A stretch of DNA of 64,000 nt from Streptomyces daqingensis (GCF_014645895.1 NZ_BMMP01000008.1:62001-126000); one strand, 5' to 3'; numbered from the stretch's first letter, positions 25,917 to 35,394 are shown. The notes: generated from the letters alone by a model not told the origin. Numbers and translations are program-made.

Positions 25917-26780
25917 GTGATCCAAGGGATGACCGGCCTGCGCAGCACAGATCCCCAGCAGTTGGGCCCGTACCGGCTGCACGGGGTGCTGGGCAGCGGC
26001 CGCATGGGGACCGTCTACCTCGGTCGCGGGGCGCCTCGGCGCGGGGCACGCAAGCAACTGGTCGCCGTACGCACACTGCGGCGGGAGCTGCTGCGCGACC
26101 GTCCGCTGCGCGCGAGGCTGCGGCAGGAGATGCAGACGGTCGGCATGGGCGTCCGCAGCGCCTACGTCGCCGACGCGGCCGGATGCGAACTGGACAGCGA
26201 CCAGCCCTGGATCGCCGGGGCCTTCGTGCCGGGCGTCTCCCTGGAGGCCCTCGTCGCCCTCTACGGCCCGATGCACGAAGGCGCGGTACGCGCCCTCGGC
26301 GGCGCGCTCGCGCGGGCGTTGACGGCGCTGCACGCCGTGCAGGTCTCCCACCGCGACCTGGGCGCGCACAACGTGCTGCTCACCATGGACACTCCGCGCG
26401 TCGTCGACTACGGGCTGGCTCTGGGCCGCATGTCCGGCGGCGGCTCGGACGAACAGGCCGACGACGTCTTCGACCTCGCCGCCACCCTGGTCTTCGCCTC
26501 CAGCGGCCACCGGCCCTTCGCGGGGAACATGCTCCCGATGGCCAGGGAGGACCCTGATCTGACGGGTGTTCCGGACGGGCTCTGCCCCGCGCTGTTCGCC
26601 TGCCTGCACAAGACGCCCGAGTCGCGCCCGTCACCGAAGGTGCTGGCGCACGCGCTGGACCTCTCGGAGAGCGCCGAACAGCCCGCCGGGCAATGGCTTC
26701 CCGAGCCCTACGTGCTGGAGATCGAGGCGATGACGGAGGCGGCGAGGCGTCTCACGTCGCGGCGCCTCTTCGGCCGCTGA
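25917..26780 (+). CDS. Ser/Thr protein kinase-like protein, altered active site
   Basis: The product is 287 aa with a kinase fold but key changes. The glycine loop GSGRMG (26-31) is present. The VAxK lysine is replaced by Arg52 (VAVR). The catalytic loop is HRDLGAHN (145-152), keeping Asp147 and Asn152 but losing the HRDLK Lys. DFG is DYG (164-166). There is no transmembrane or PASTA domain, unlike PknB. It may be a weak kinase or a pseudokinase. GTG 25917 lacks a Shine-Dalgarno sequence, and a TAGTCT -10-like element at 25904-25909 suggests a leaderless transcript. It is monocistronic. Confidence 0.8.
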   Translation: MIQGMTGLRSTDPQQLGPYRLHGVLGSGRMGTVYLGRGAPRRGARKQLVAVRTLRRELLRDRPLRARLRQEMQTVGMGVRSAYVADAAGCELDSDQPWIAGAFVPGVSLEALVALYGPMHEGAVRALGGALARALTALHAVQVSHRDLGAHNVLLTMDTPRVVDYGLALGRMSGGGSDEQADDVFDLAATLVFASSGHRPFAGNMLPMAREDPDLTGVPDGLCPALFACLHKTPESRPSPKVLAHALDLSESAEQPAGQWLPEPYVLEIEAMTEAARRLTSRRLFGR

Positions 26781-26991
26781 CCGCGGCCGCCTGACGGAAC
26801 TCGCCCCGCGGCGCCCCGCTCTGTCGGCGTGCCCGGCGTGCCCCTGCCGCTCCCGCGTGCGGCTCTGCCGCTCGGACGACGGCCCCGAACCCTTCGGGTG
26901 ACGGACCCCCGTTCGGCGCCCCTAACCTCACCGGTAACGCCATCCGACGTGCACGATCGCTCGGGTATCGAGTCAGATCGGAGGCGAGCCC

Positions 26992-28101
26992 GTGTCACAT
27001 CCACCCCGTCTGCGCGCCGTCGGCGCCGGAACGCTGGCCGCCGCGACCGTCGCGGCGCTCGCGTTCCAGCCGACGCCGAGCGTCGCGGACCCGTCCGGCA
27101 AGCCCGTCAGCGAACTCCTGCGGGAGCTGCAGGTCCTGTACGCGAAGACGGAAACCGCCACCGGCGCCTACCGGCGGACGGCCGCGAAGCTCGACCGGCA
27201 GCGTGAGCGGACCGAGGACGCCGAGACGGCGCTGGCATCCGTACGGACCGCGCTCGCGCAGAGCCGGCGGGAGGCGGGGGAACTGGCCCGCCGGCAGTAC
27301 CGGCGCGCCGACGTCGGCCTGCCCCCGCTCATGCAGCTCCTGTTGACCCGCGACCCGCGCGACGTGCTGGACGGCATGCACGTGGTCACCCGCGTCGCGA
27401 ACCATCAAGCCCGTGTGGTGCGGCGGCTCGTGGACGGCGAGCATCACCACCGGGAGCTGGCCGCACGGGCCCGGTCGGCACTGGCGAAGCAGAAGAAACT
27501 GACCGACCGTCAGAAGAAGCAGCGGGACGAGGTGCGGCGGAGTCTGGACGACGTCCAGGGCATGCTCGCCTCGCTCTCACCCGGAGAGCTGTCGCGGCTG
27601 CGCAACCTGGAGACGCCGCAGAACACCGTCGCCCAGTACTCGGTGATGTCCGCGGCCGCCGCACCCGCCGCCGCGACGAAGCGCCGGATGCCGTCCTCCG
27701 CGGGCCGGCAGGCGGTGAAGTTCGCGCTGCGGCAGCTCGGCAAGCCCTACCGGTACGGAGCGGCCGGGCCGAAGGCCTTCGACTGCTCGGGCCTGACCTC
27801 CAAGGCGTGGCGCAAGGCGGGTCGGAGCATCCCGCGCACCAGCCAGGGCCAGTGGAAGCAGCTGCGCCGCGTCCCGACGAACAAGATGCGCCCCGGCGAC
27901 CTCGTCGTCTACTACAAGAACGCCGGGCACGTCGCGCTCTACGTCGGCCGGGGCCGGGTCGTACACGCGCCCCGGCCCGGCAGCGAGGTGAAGCTCGCAC
28001 CCGTGCGCAGCATGCGTCCCGTCCTCGGCGCCGTCCGGCCGGACTCCGGCGCGCGCCCGGTGAGCGGGTACAGCCTGTCGAAGCTGCTGCGGTCCCTCTG
28101 A
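26992..28101 (+). CDS. Secreted coiled-coil NlpC/P60 peptidoglycan hydrolase
   Basis: The product is 369 aa. A signal peptide (1-32) is followed by a long helical coiled-coil region (36-205), as in RipA/P60-type hydrolases. A C-terminal NlpC/P60 domain has Cys265 (KAFDCSG), His313 (AGHVALYVG) and His325 (VVHAP). These enzymes cut between D-Glu and diaminopimelate in peptidoglycan and act in growth and septation. GTG 26992 has GGAGG 7 bases upstream. The gene is monocistronic and faces a convergent monooxygenase. Confidence 0.88.
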   Translation: MSHPPRLRAVGAGTLAAATVAALAFQPTPSVADPSGKPVSELLRELQVLYAKTETATGAYRRTAAKLDRQRERTEDAETALASVRTALAQSRREAGELARRQYRRADVGLPPLMQLLLTRDPRDVLDGMHVVTRVANHQARVVRRLVDGEHHHRELAARARSALAKQKKLTDRQKKQRDEVRRSLDDVQGMLASLSPGELSRLRNLETPQNTVAQYSVMSAAAAPAAATKRRMPSSAGRQAVKFALRQLGKPYRYGAAGPKAFDCSGLTSKAWRKAGRSIPRTSQGQWKQLRRVPTNKMRPGDLVVYYKNAGHVALYVGRGRVVHAPRPGSEVKLAPVRSMRPVLGAVRPDSGARPVSGYSLSKLLRSL

Positions 28102-28312
28102 CGGCGCGTCTCCGCGCCGCGCGGGCCGCGAGGAGCGGCCGCGTTCCACGAACCGCGGGCGGGTTCCCCTTCCCCGTCCGCCTCCGTCCGCGGCCCGCCG
28201 CCCGGACGGACGAGGCGGCGGCCGCCGCGAACCGGAAGCACTCCGGCGCGGCGGCCGCCCTCCGCTCGTCACGGCCCGGGGCCGGGCGGTGTCCGGGGGA
28301 ACCGGCGGCCGG

Positions 28313-29569
28313 TCAGCCCCCGGTGACGCTCTTCAGGTACGCCTCGGTCTTCTCCGGCTCGTAGAAGTACTCCTCGAAGTCCGACGGGTCGGCGAAGCCG
28401 TTGGCGAAGCGGTCCGCCACGGGCTGCAGCTCCCCGGCGGCGCCGATGAGGTTGAGGATGTGCTCGGGCGGCGGGGCCAGCATGGCGTTGGTCCACTTGG
28501 TGGTGTGCTGCACGAAGTCCCAGAAACGGTCGAACGTCTGCTGCATCCACGCCTCGTCGAAGGGCTCCTCGCCCCGCTCGAGGATCGCCGCCGTGTAGGC
28601 CGCCGCGCACCTGGACGCCGAGTTCGAGCCCTGGCCGGTGATGGGGTCGTTGGCGACGACCACGTCGGCGACGCCCAGCACGGCGCCGCCGCCGGGCAGC
28701 CGCCCGACGGGCTTGCGCACGGTGGGGGCGTAGCGGCCGGAGAGCGTGCCGTTGGCGTCGGTCAGCTCCACCTTCGTGGCCCTGGCGTACTCCCAGGGCG
28801 TGAACTCCTCCATCAGTTCGAGGGTCTTGGCGAGGTGCTCGCCGGGGTCCTTGATGCCCTGGAAGACGTCGAGCGGACCGCCCGGGATGCCCTCCCAGAA
28901 CAGGATGTCGCAGCGGCCGGACGTGGTCAGGCACGGCATGACGAACAGCTCGCCGACGCCCGGAACGAGGTTGCAGCGCACCGATTCGGTGTCCGGGGTC
29001 TCCGGCCGCGGTCCGAGGCCGTGGACGTAGCTGACGGCCAGGGCGCGCTGCGGTGCGTCGTACGGGGAGCGCGACGCGTCGCGCTCGAACATCGACACCA
29101 GTTCGCCCTTGCCGGCCGCGACCAGGACGAGGTCGTACCTGCCGGCGAAGAAGTCCAGGTCGGAGACGGCCGCTCCATGGATGACGAGCTGCCCGCCGCG
29201 CTGGGCGAACGTCTCCATCCAGCCGGCCATCTTCACGCGCTGGTCGACGGACTGGGCGTAACGGTCCAGCATCCCCAGCCAGTTGATGGCGCGCTGGGTC
29301 TCGCCGGGCCCGTGCACGGACTCCGGATCGGCCACGGAGACCCCCAGGCCCGCGACCTTCGGTGCCTGGCTCTCCCAGAAGTTCGCCTCGATGTCGCGCT
29401 CGTGCTGGAGGGCCTTGTCGAACTGCATCTGCGTCGACATGACACGGCCGCCGCGTATCTCCTCCGCCGTGCGGTTCGACATCACGGTGACCTCATAGCC
29501 GTGCGACTGCAGCCCGAGAGCGATCTGGAGCCCTGCCTGGCCGGCTCCGACGATGAGTATCTTGCGCAT
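28313..29569 (-). CDS. StyA-like FAD-dependent monooxygenase
   Basis: The product is 418 aa from ATG 29569. The Rossmann FAD site GAGQAG is at 8-13. The overall sequence (EIRGGRVMSTQMQFDKALQHERD, FWEGIPGGPLDVF, GVADVVVANDPITGQGSNSASR) matches styrene/indole monooxygenase StyA-type enzymes, which take reduced FAD from a separate reductase and epoxidise alkenes. No StyB reductase is adjacent. It lies 54 bases after cvnD in the same direction, so it is probably part of the conservon operon. The substrate is unknown; cytochromes P450 occupy a similar place in some conservons. Confidence 0.82.
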   Translation of the reverse strand: MRKILIVGAGQAGLQIALGLQSHGYEVTVMSNRTAEEIRGGRVMSTQMQFDKALQHERDIEANFWESQAPKVAGLGVSVADPESVHGPGETQRAINWLGMLDRYAQSVDQRVKMAGWMETFAQRGGQLVIHGAAVSDLDFFAGRYDLVLVAAGKGELVSMFERDASRSPYDAPQRALAVSYVHGLGPRPETPDTESVRCNLVPGVGELFVMPCLTTSGRCDILFWEGIPGGPLDVFQGIKDPGEHLAKTLELMEEFTPWEYARATKVELTDANGTLSGRYAPTVRKPVGRLPGGGAVLGVADVVVANDPITGQGSNSASRCAAAYTAAILERGEEPFDEAWMQQTFDRFWDFVQHTTKWTNAMLAPPPEHILNLIGAAGELQPVADRFANGFADPSDFEEYFYEPEKTEAYLKSVTGG

Positions 29570-29622
29570 GGCGTCTCTCTTCTCCGTGCGTGTGTACGTG
29601 CGTCCGTGCGTTCCCGCGCCAC

Positions 29623-30273
29623 TCAGACGGGCGCGACGTCCAAGGCGTGACCGACCAGCGCCAGCAGCGACTTGACGACCGTCGCCCGCTCCCGCGCGTC
29701 CATGATCACCACGGGCACCCGGGCCGGGACCGACAGAGCCTCTCGCACGTCCTCCGCGGCGTACGCAGTGGTCCCCTCGAAGTGGTTGACCGCCACCACG
29801 TACGGGACACCGCAGCTCTCGAAATAGTCCAGGGCCGGGAAGCAGTCCTCCAGCCGGCGGGTGTCGGCCATGACGACGGCGCCGATCGCGCCTCGCACGA
29901 GGTCGTCCCACATGAACCAGAAGCGCTGCTGGCCCGGGGTCCCGAACAGGTAGAGGACCAGGTCGTCCTCCAGCGTGATCCGCCCGAAGTCCATCGCCAC
30001 CGTCGTGGTGGTCTTCTCCGGGGTGGCGGCGAGATCGTCCGTCGCCTCGCTCGCCTGCGTCATCAGCGCCTCGGTGGTCAGCGGCTCGATCTCCGAGACC
30101 GACCCCACGAGTGTCGTCTTGCCGACGCCGAAGCCTCCCGCGACCACGATCTTGGTCGATATGGGGGCACGGGAGAGATCCTCCTGCCAGTCCTGTATCC
30201 CGGAAGAGTCGAGCGGGGCCTTCTGCCCGTCCCGCGTTTCTTCCACGACCGGCTCAGAGCCTGCGAAGTCCAC
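29623..30273 (-). CDS. cvnD: Conservon GTP-binding protein CvnD
   Basis: The product is 216 aa, a small GTPase of the conservon type. The P-loop GGFGVGKTT is at 46-54, and the switch II region is LFGTPGQQRFWFMW. The usual NKxD base-recognition motif appears as AVNHFE. CvnD proteins work with CvnA-C as a prokaryotic analogue of a G-protein receptor complex. Its start overlaps the end of cvnC by 20 bases, indicating translational coupling. The N-terminal 38 residues are an extra charged tail. Confidence 0.9.
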   Translation of the reverse strand: MDFAGSEPVVEETRDGQKAPLDSSGIQDWQEDLSRAPISTKIVVAGGFGVGKTTLVGSVSEIEPLTTEALMTQASEATDDLAATPEKTTTTVAMDFGRITLEDDLVLYLFGTPGQQRFWFMWDDLVRGAIGAVVMADTRRLEDCFPALDYFESCGVPYVVAVNHFEGTTAYAAEDVREALSVPARVPVVIMDARERATVVKSLLALVGHALDVAPV

Positions 30274-30670
30274 CCAGCACCCTTTCCAGCAGCGCCCGGT
30301 CGGGACGGTCCGTGCCGTGCCCGGTGCCGTGTACGCGCACGCGTCCTTGATCGGCGAGGTCGCTGAGCAGCACCCTCACCACGCCCAGCGGCATCTTCAG
30401 AAGTGCGGCGATCTCCGCCACCGACCGCATGCGGCGGCAGAGTTCGACGATGGCCCGCATCTCCGGCATCACCCGGTCACGCAGACCGCCCGAAGTCAGT
30501 TCCGGGCGTTCCTCCGGCGCTTCGATGGCCGCGACGATCGTCTCGACGAGCAGCACATGGCCGAAGCGCGTACGGCCCCCGGTGAGGGTGTACGGGCGTA
30601 CGCGTTTGGATTTTCCGTTCTCGCCGCGCCTGGCGGGCAAGGGGGGCGGGGAAGCAGCAGCAGGTGTCAC
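30254..30670 (-). CDS. cvnC: Conservon DUF742 protein CvnC
   Basis: The product is 138 aa from GTG 30670, which overlaps the cvnB stop (GTGA). The body (RVRPYTLTGGRTR, LCRRMRSVAEIAALLKMPLGVVRVLLSDLADQGRVRVH) is DUF742 with a winged-helix-like end. The long frame running upstream to 31276 is a shadow over cvnB. CvnC bridges the GTPase and roadblock parts of the complex. Confidence 0.9.
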   Translation of the reverse strand: MTPAAASPPPLPARRGENGKSKRVRPYTLTGGRTRFGHVLLVETIVAAIEAPEERPELTSGGLRDRVMPEMRAIVELCRRMRSVAEIAALLKMPLGVVRVLLSDLADQGRVRVHGTGHGTDRPDRALLERVLGGLRRL

Positions 30671-31251
30671 TGGTCCAGCTCCATCGACGTGCGCAGTTCG
30701 TTGCGGAGTTCGGGGGTGAGGACGTGGCCGGCACGGCCGACGAACAGCGCCATGTGGTACGCGATGACGCTCATGTCGCAGTCCGGTGTGGCGTGCACAC
30801 CGAGCAGCGAACCGTCGCTGATCGACATGACGAAGAGCGAGCCCTCCTCCATGGCGATCATGGTCTGGCGGATCTCCCCGCCGTCCATCAGCTTCGAGGC
30901 GCCGAGAGTCAGCGAGCCGAGGCCCGAGACGATGGTGGCCAGGTCGGCGCTGGAGCCCTTCGGACCCCCCTGCCCGCTCTCCCTGCGGACGGGCGGGGCC
31001 GCCCTGCCCGGGGAGTCCTCGCCGCCTTCCGCTTCGGGACCGGACTCCGCGGCCGCCTTCTCCGCGGCGCGCTCGGCCGCCTCTCCGGCCGCTTCGTCCA
31101 GCTTGGGGTCGGACGACAGCAGCAGCAGCCCGTCCGAGGAGACGACGGCGACGGACAGGATGCCCGGCACCTCGTCGACAAGGTTGTCCAGCAGCCAGCG
31201 CAGATTGCGTGCCTGCCTGCTGCCGGTCGTGCGCGTGGTGGACGCGTTCAC
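30667..31251 (-). CDS. cvnB: Conservon roadblock/LC7 protein CvnB
   Basis: The product is 194 aa. The roadblock/LC7 fold is split by a low-complexity insert. The N-terminal part (LRWLLDNLVDEVPGILSVAVVSSDGLLLLSS) and C-terminal part (GSLFVMSISDGSLLGVHA and CDMSVIAYHMALFVGRAGHVLTP) are typical. Residues about 50-100 are Ala/Glu/Pro/Gly-rich and absent from ordinary CvnB proteins, which are about 140 aa. Roadblock proteins regulate GTPases. The start overlaps the cvnA stop by four bases. Confidence 0.9.
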   Translation of the reverse strand: MNASTTRTTGSRQARNLRWLLDNLVDEVPGILSVAVVSSDGLLLLSSDPKLDEAAGEAAERAAEKAAAESGPEAEGGEDSPGRAAPPVRRESGQGGPKGSSADLATIVSGLGSLTLGASKLMDGGEIRQTMIAMEEGSLFVMSISDGSLLGVHATPDCDMSVIAYHMALFVGRAGHVLTPELRNELRTSMELDQ

Positions 31252-34136
31252 GTACGAGCCTCCTCGGCGGTGCCACCCTCTGCCTGCGCCCCCGATTGAT
31301 CAGTCACATCCCTTTCAGCGCCGGTCTCGACCGCCGCGTCACGGCGTCCGTGCTGAGCTCCCCGCTGGAACCCGCCCAGACGCCTGCGCAGTTCGTCCGC
31401 GTTGGCGCTCTGGTTGCGCGGCTGCACGGGGCCCGTCTGGGCGGCCACCTGACGTGGTGTGCGCTTCGGCAGTCCCTTGTCGGTGACCTGCTGCGGGGCC
31501 TCCGCCTCGGTCCCGGCGCGTTCCGCACCGGAGGCAGGGGCGCCGCCCGGCGCCGCGTCCTGCTGAACGTCCGTACCGCCCTGGGGAGTCGGCGCAGGAC
31601 CGGGCTCCGGGCTCTCGTGCTCCGGGCTCTCGTGCTCCGGACCGGGACGCGACGCCTCCCCGGCGAATCCGTCACCGGGTGCCCGGCCGTGCTGCTCGGG
31701 CACGGACTGCGGCCTGGGAGCGGCTTCCCCGGCGGGGGGTGCGGCCGGACCGGGGGCCGGCGCCGTCGGCTGCCGCGTCTCGCCGGCGTTCCTGACGGCC
31801 TCCTCGGCGGCGGTGACCAGCGGATCCTGCGGCGGCTCCGCTTCACCGAGCGGACCGCCGGACGGCTCCCCCGCGGGCGCGCCGTACTCCGCCCCGCCGG
31901 GGGCGTCGCCGCGGGCGGCGCCGGGGGCGCGGCGGACGGGCAGCGCGTTGGAGTTGGCCTCCGCGACGGAACCCGGCAGCGAGGGCGACGTCCCGGTCCG
32001 GGCGCTCCTGTCCTCGCCGGACGCCGCTGCGACGGGGCTCGGCCGGGACGGGAGCAGCGTGGCGGGCACCGCCACGATCGCCGCCATGCCGCCGTTCTTG
32101 CGTTCGCGCAGCTGCACGCGGAGGCCGTGCCTCGCCGCGAGACGTGCCACGACGTACAGCCCCATGCCGAGACCCGCGTCGGACCCGCCGCCCTGCGTCT
32201 GCCGGCCGGGCTCCTCCAGCGCCGGAGGCTCCTGGTCGTCGGGCGAGCTCAGGCGGGCGTTGAGAGCGGAGAGCTTCCTGCCGGTCACGCCGATGCCGTC
32301 GTCCTCGACCGAGAGCATGACCTCGCCGGTCTCCAGCAGCCAGCCGGAGAGCTGCACCTGGGCCTCCGGCGGGGAGAACGTGGCAGCGTTGTCGAGGAGT
32401 TCGGCCACGAGGTGGCTGACGTCGTCGGCCGCGAAGCCGGAGACCTGGATGTGCGGAGGCAGCGAGCCGAGCTCCACTCGCTCGTAGCGCTCTATCTCGC
32501 TGATCGCGGCCCGCAGCACGTCCAGCAGCGGGACGGGGCCCGAGTGGTGCGGGGTGACGTGTTCGGCACCGGCCAGGAGCAGCAGGTTCTCGCTGTACCG
32601 GCGCATGCGGGTCGCGAGATGGTCGAGCTTGAAGAGGGTGCTCAGGCGGCCCGGGTCGCTCTCCTGGTCCTCCAGACCCTCGATGACGCCCAGTTGGCGC
32701 TCGATGAGACCAAGGGTGCGCAGGGCCAGGTTCACGAACGTGCCGTGCACTGCGCCCGACAGGGACTCGATCTGCTCCTTGAGCGTCGCCGACTCGCCGC
32801 GCAGACGGTCGCGTTCGGCCGTGAGGGCGTCCTTGGAGCGGACGAGGTAGGCGTTGTCCGCCTCCGCCTCGCCGGCGCGTTCGTGGCCCGCGACGACCGC
32901 GTCCCGGAGCTGGTTCAGCGCCTCGACGACCTCGGCGAACTCGTCGTTCCTGCCGCGGTAGGCGACCGCCTTCTCCCCCACCGGGTCGGTCGCGATCCGC
33001 CGCGACCCCCGCTTGAGGACGGACAGCGGCCGGGCCATCGAGCGCGCCGTCTGCACGCTGATGCCGACGGCGAGCAGCAGGCAGCCGGCGACGAAGGCGA
33101 TGCGCAGCTCCAGGGCCGTCACGTCGTCGTCGCGGAGCTGCTCCAGCCGCCTCAGCTCCTCGGCGGCGAAGGACGAATGGACGCCGCGCATGCTGTCGAT
33201 GCGCGCGGAGAGCGCCACGTCGGCGCGTTCGGCGTTCACGGCGCGGTCGCGCGGGCCGAGGTACGGCTGGTCGGTGAGCCGGGCCAGGTACCGCTCGGCG
33301 AGCGTGACGTCGGCGCCCGTGACGGTCTTGGCGAACCTCTCGGACGCCTGCGTACCCGCGGCGTCGCCGAAGTCGTCCAGGGCGGCCTGCTCCCGGACGT
33401 TCGCACGCTGCGCCTCGGCCATCAGGGCCCGCTGCGTCCCGTCGCCGGCGAAGGCGGCACGCAGCAGGCCGCGCACGGCGGACGCCTGCTCGACGGCGCG
33501 GCCCAGGTCCGGCAGGGCGTGCGCGCTGCCGGCGGCGCCCGTCGCCGCGGAGTCGCCCTGGGCGCGGGAGGGCAGGGCGCGGACGACGTCGAGGCTCACC
33601 TTCTGGAGCGTGCCGATCGTGCCGGAGTAGGCGTCGTAGATGTCCCGCGCGTCGCTCTGACCGGCCTGAGCGTCCTGGCGGATGCGCGAGAGCTTGTCGA
33701 GGGAGCTCCTGACCTTCGCCGGCGCGCTCCGCCTGATCTCGGTGACCTGGCGGTCGACGCGGGAGCGCTGCTCCTCGGTGACGCCCGCGCCGTCCCGGCT
33801 GGTGCGGCCCGCGGCGACGTACTCGACCATGCCGTCGCGTTCGTCGGCGAGGGCGTGCGCGAGGGCCACGGAGCGCTTGCCGAGCTCGGCCCGCTCCACC
33901 AGCTCCTGGGACTCGGAGAGGTTGTCGGTGCCGGTGAGCACCGCGGGCGTCCCTGCTCCGATGACGGCGAGGGAGCACAGTGCGACGCCGGCGAGCAGCC
34001 GGTTGCGTACCCGCGAGCGGCGCCCCGGGGCCGAAGGCCGGGAGCCGGAAGCCGTCTCCGGGCTCGCGGTCTGGGCCGGGGACCCACCTGGTCCGGCCGG
34101 TTTCCGCTGTAGCTTCGTCCGCACCCGTACTCGCAA
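31248..34136 (-). CDS. cvnA: Conservon sensor histidine kinase CvnA
   Basis: The product is about 962 aa. A basic N-terminus and first transmembrane helix (NRLLAGVALCSLAVIGAG) lead to a large extracellular nitrate/nitrite-sensor-type domain. A second helix follows (LRIAFVAGCLLLAVGISVQT), then HAMP, a dimerisation helix (FKLDHLATRMRRYSENLLLLAG) and a HATPase domain with N box AELLDNAATFSPP, G1 DDGIG and G2 GLGMGLYV. A Pro/Ala/Gly/Glu-rich C-terminal tail of about 250 residues follows. The start is uncertain: TTG 34136 has GGAGG 11 bases upstream, GTG 34124 is an alternative, and a TTG at 34181 is less likely. Confidence 0.85.
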   Translation of the reverse strand: MRVRVRTKLQRKPAGPGGSPAQTASPETASGSRPSAPGRRSRVRNRLLAGVALCSLAVIGAGTPAVLTGTDNLSESQELVERAELGKRSVALAHALADERDGMVEYVAAGRTSRDGAGVTEEQRSRVDRQVTEIRRSAPAKVRSSLDKLSRIRQDAQAGQSDARDIYDAYSGTIGTLQKVSLDVVRALPSRAQGDSAATGAAGSAHALPDLGRAVEQASAVRGLLRAAFAGDGTQRALMAEAQRANVREQAALDDFGDAAGTQASERFAKTVTGADVTLAERYLARLTDQPYLGPRDRAVNAERADVALSARIDSMRGVHSSFAAEELRRLEQLRDDDVTALELRIAFVAGCLLLAVGISVQTARSMARPLSVLKRGSRRIATDPVGEKAVAYRGRNDEFAEVVEALNQLRDAVVAGHERAGEAEADNAYLVRSKDALTAERDRLRGESATLKEQIESLSGAVHGTFVNLALRTLGLIERQLGVIEGLEDQESDPGRLSTLFKLDHLATRMRRYSENLLLLAGAEHVTPHHSGPVPLLDVLRAAISEIERYERVELGSLPPHIQVSGFAADDVSHLVAELLDNAATFSPPEAQVQLSGWLLETGEVMLSVEDDGIGVTGRKLSALNARLSSPDDQEPPALEEPGRQTQGGGSDAGLGMGLYVVARLAARHGLRVQLRERKNGGMAAIVAVPATLLPSRPSPVAAASGEDRSARTGTSPSLPGSVAEANSNALPVRRAPGAARGDAPGGAEYGAPAGEPSGGPLGEAEPPQDPLVTAAEEAVRNAGETRQPTAPAPGPAAPPAGEAAPRPQSVPEQHGRAPGDGFAGEASRPGPEHESPEHESPEPGPAPTPQGGTDVQQDAAPGGAPASGAERAGTEAEAPQQVTDKGLPKRTPRQVAAQTGPVQPRNQSANADELRRRLGGFQRGAQHGRRDAAVETGAERDVTDQSGAQAEGGTAEEART

Positions 34137-34539
34137 TCTCGTCGGGGCCTCCCCCTGGCCAGCCAGGGTGGCGCATTCCAACCTCTTGTCGCAGGAGTGG
34201 ACTTCGCCCCCCGTACGCCCCCGGCCCCCGCCCGACCCTATTCAGCACGGATCGGGACGCGGACCACGATCTCCTGCCGGGCCACCCGAAGGAGTGAACC
34301 CCACTCGGGAGTCGGCGAACAACTCCGCCCGCGCACGCCAACGGCCCTGTCCCGGGCACCGGTTGGAAATCCCGGGAGGGCTTTGGCAAGATGCCCGGTC
34401 GCATACTTTCGGACCCACTCATTCCGGTCAACTCCGCACCGCTCACCGCTGTGACCAGCCGGTATCGGCGGGCTCCGACCCCTTGACACCGCCGTCACGG
34501 GAACGTCGCCCCTGCGCACGCTCCGGCAGACTGACGCCC
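34137..34539. other. Divergent intergenic region
   Basis: About 400 bases separate cvnA and the PP2C-like gene. TTGACA lies at about 34482-34487 on the plus strand but has no good -10 partner. An AT-richer block near 34395-34430 may hold the conservon or phosphatase promoter. No gene is seen. Confidence 0.4.
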
Positions 34540-35394
34540 ATGCGCATCGACATGACCAGCGAGCCCGGTGATCCCCGGCGCCCCAACGAGGACTACGCAT
34601 CGGCGGCGCTGCCCTCGTCCGGGGAGGGCGGCGCGCTGGTCGTCCTGGACGGTGTGACGCCCCCTCAGGGTGACGTGGGGTGCCTGCACGGTGTCCCCTG
34701 GTACACGTCCAGGCTGGGGGGTTCGCTGCTCGAACTCTCCACCGCCAGACGGGATCTGACGCTGGCCGAATGCCTGGAGTCGGCCATCTCCCGCACTGCC
34801 GCGGCACATTGTGTGACTTGTGACCTTTCTCACAGGCGAACCCCGCAGTCCACGGTGGTCGCCGCCCGCTGGGACGAGGAGCGGGTCGAGCACCTGGTGC
34901 TCTCGGACTCGTCACTGCTGCTGGAGCGCCCCGACGGAACCGTCGAGGCGCTGCTGGACCCGCGGCTCGGCCGACTCCCGGCCAGTGTCACCGGCTTGCG
35001 CGAGAGGGTGCGCGCGCTGCCCGAGGGGTCCCCCGAACGGGACGCCGCCCGTGACGAGTACGTCCGCGCCGTCGAGGCGCTGCGCAACTCGCCCGGCGGG
35101 GAGGGCTTCTACACGGCGGCGGCCGACCCGGCCGCCGCCTCGCTCGCCGTCACGGGCAGCGCGCCCCGGAGCGAGGTGACGGCACTGCTCGCCCTTACCG
35201 ACGGAGCCGCACGCTGGAGCGAGGTCTTCGGCCTCGGGGACTGGGCGCAACTCCTGCGGTTCGTACGGGCGGAGGGCACCGAGGCGCTGCTCCGGCAGGT
35301 GCGGGAGGCCGAGCGGAACGATCCGCTGGGGGCGGCGCACCCCCGGGGCAAGGCGCACGACGACGCGTCAGCGGTCCTCGCCGTCTTCCCGTAG
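34540..35394 (+). CDS. PP2C-like protein phosphatase
   Basis: The product is 284 aa from ATG 34540; the longer upstream frame is a shadow over cvnA. PP2C-type motifs are visible: RPNEDYASAA near the N-terminus, VVLDGVTP for the Asp-Gly metal loop, LALTDGAARW in the middle, and HDDASAVLAV at the C-terminus. The canonical VFDGHGG motif is shortened, so it is a divergent member. It may oppose Ser/Thr kinases or STAS phosphorylation, but no direct link is visible. Confidence 0.75.
   Translation: MRIDMTSEPGDPRRPNEDYASAALPSSGEGGALVVLDGVTPPQGDVGCLHGVPWYTSRLGGSLLELSTARRDLTLAECLESAISRTAAAHCVTCDLSHRRTPQSTVVAARWDEERVEHLVLSDSSLLLERPDGTVEALLDPRLGRLPASVTGLRERVRALPEGSPERDAARDEYVRAVEALRNSPGGEGFYTAAADPAAASLAVTGSAPRSEVTALLALTDGAARWSEVFGLGDWAQLLRFVRAEGTEALLRQVREAERNDPLGAAHPRGKAHDDASAVLAVFP

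Noticed and set aside
31209..34112. 967-codon plus-strand open frame opposite cvnA
   Set aside because: High-GC shadow: it lies over a well-supported histidine kinase and shows no domain or signal of its own.
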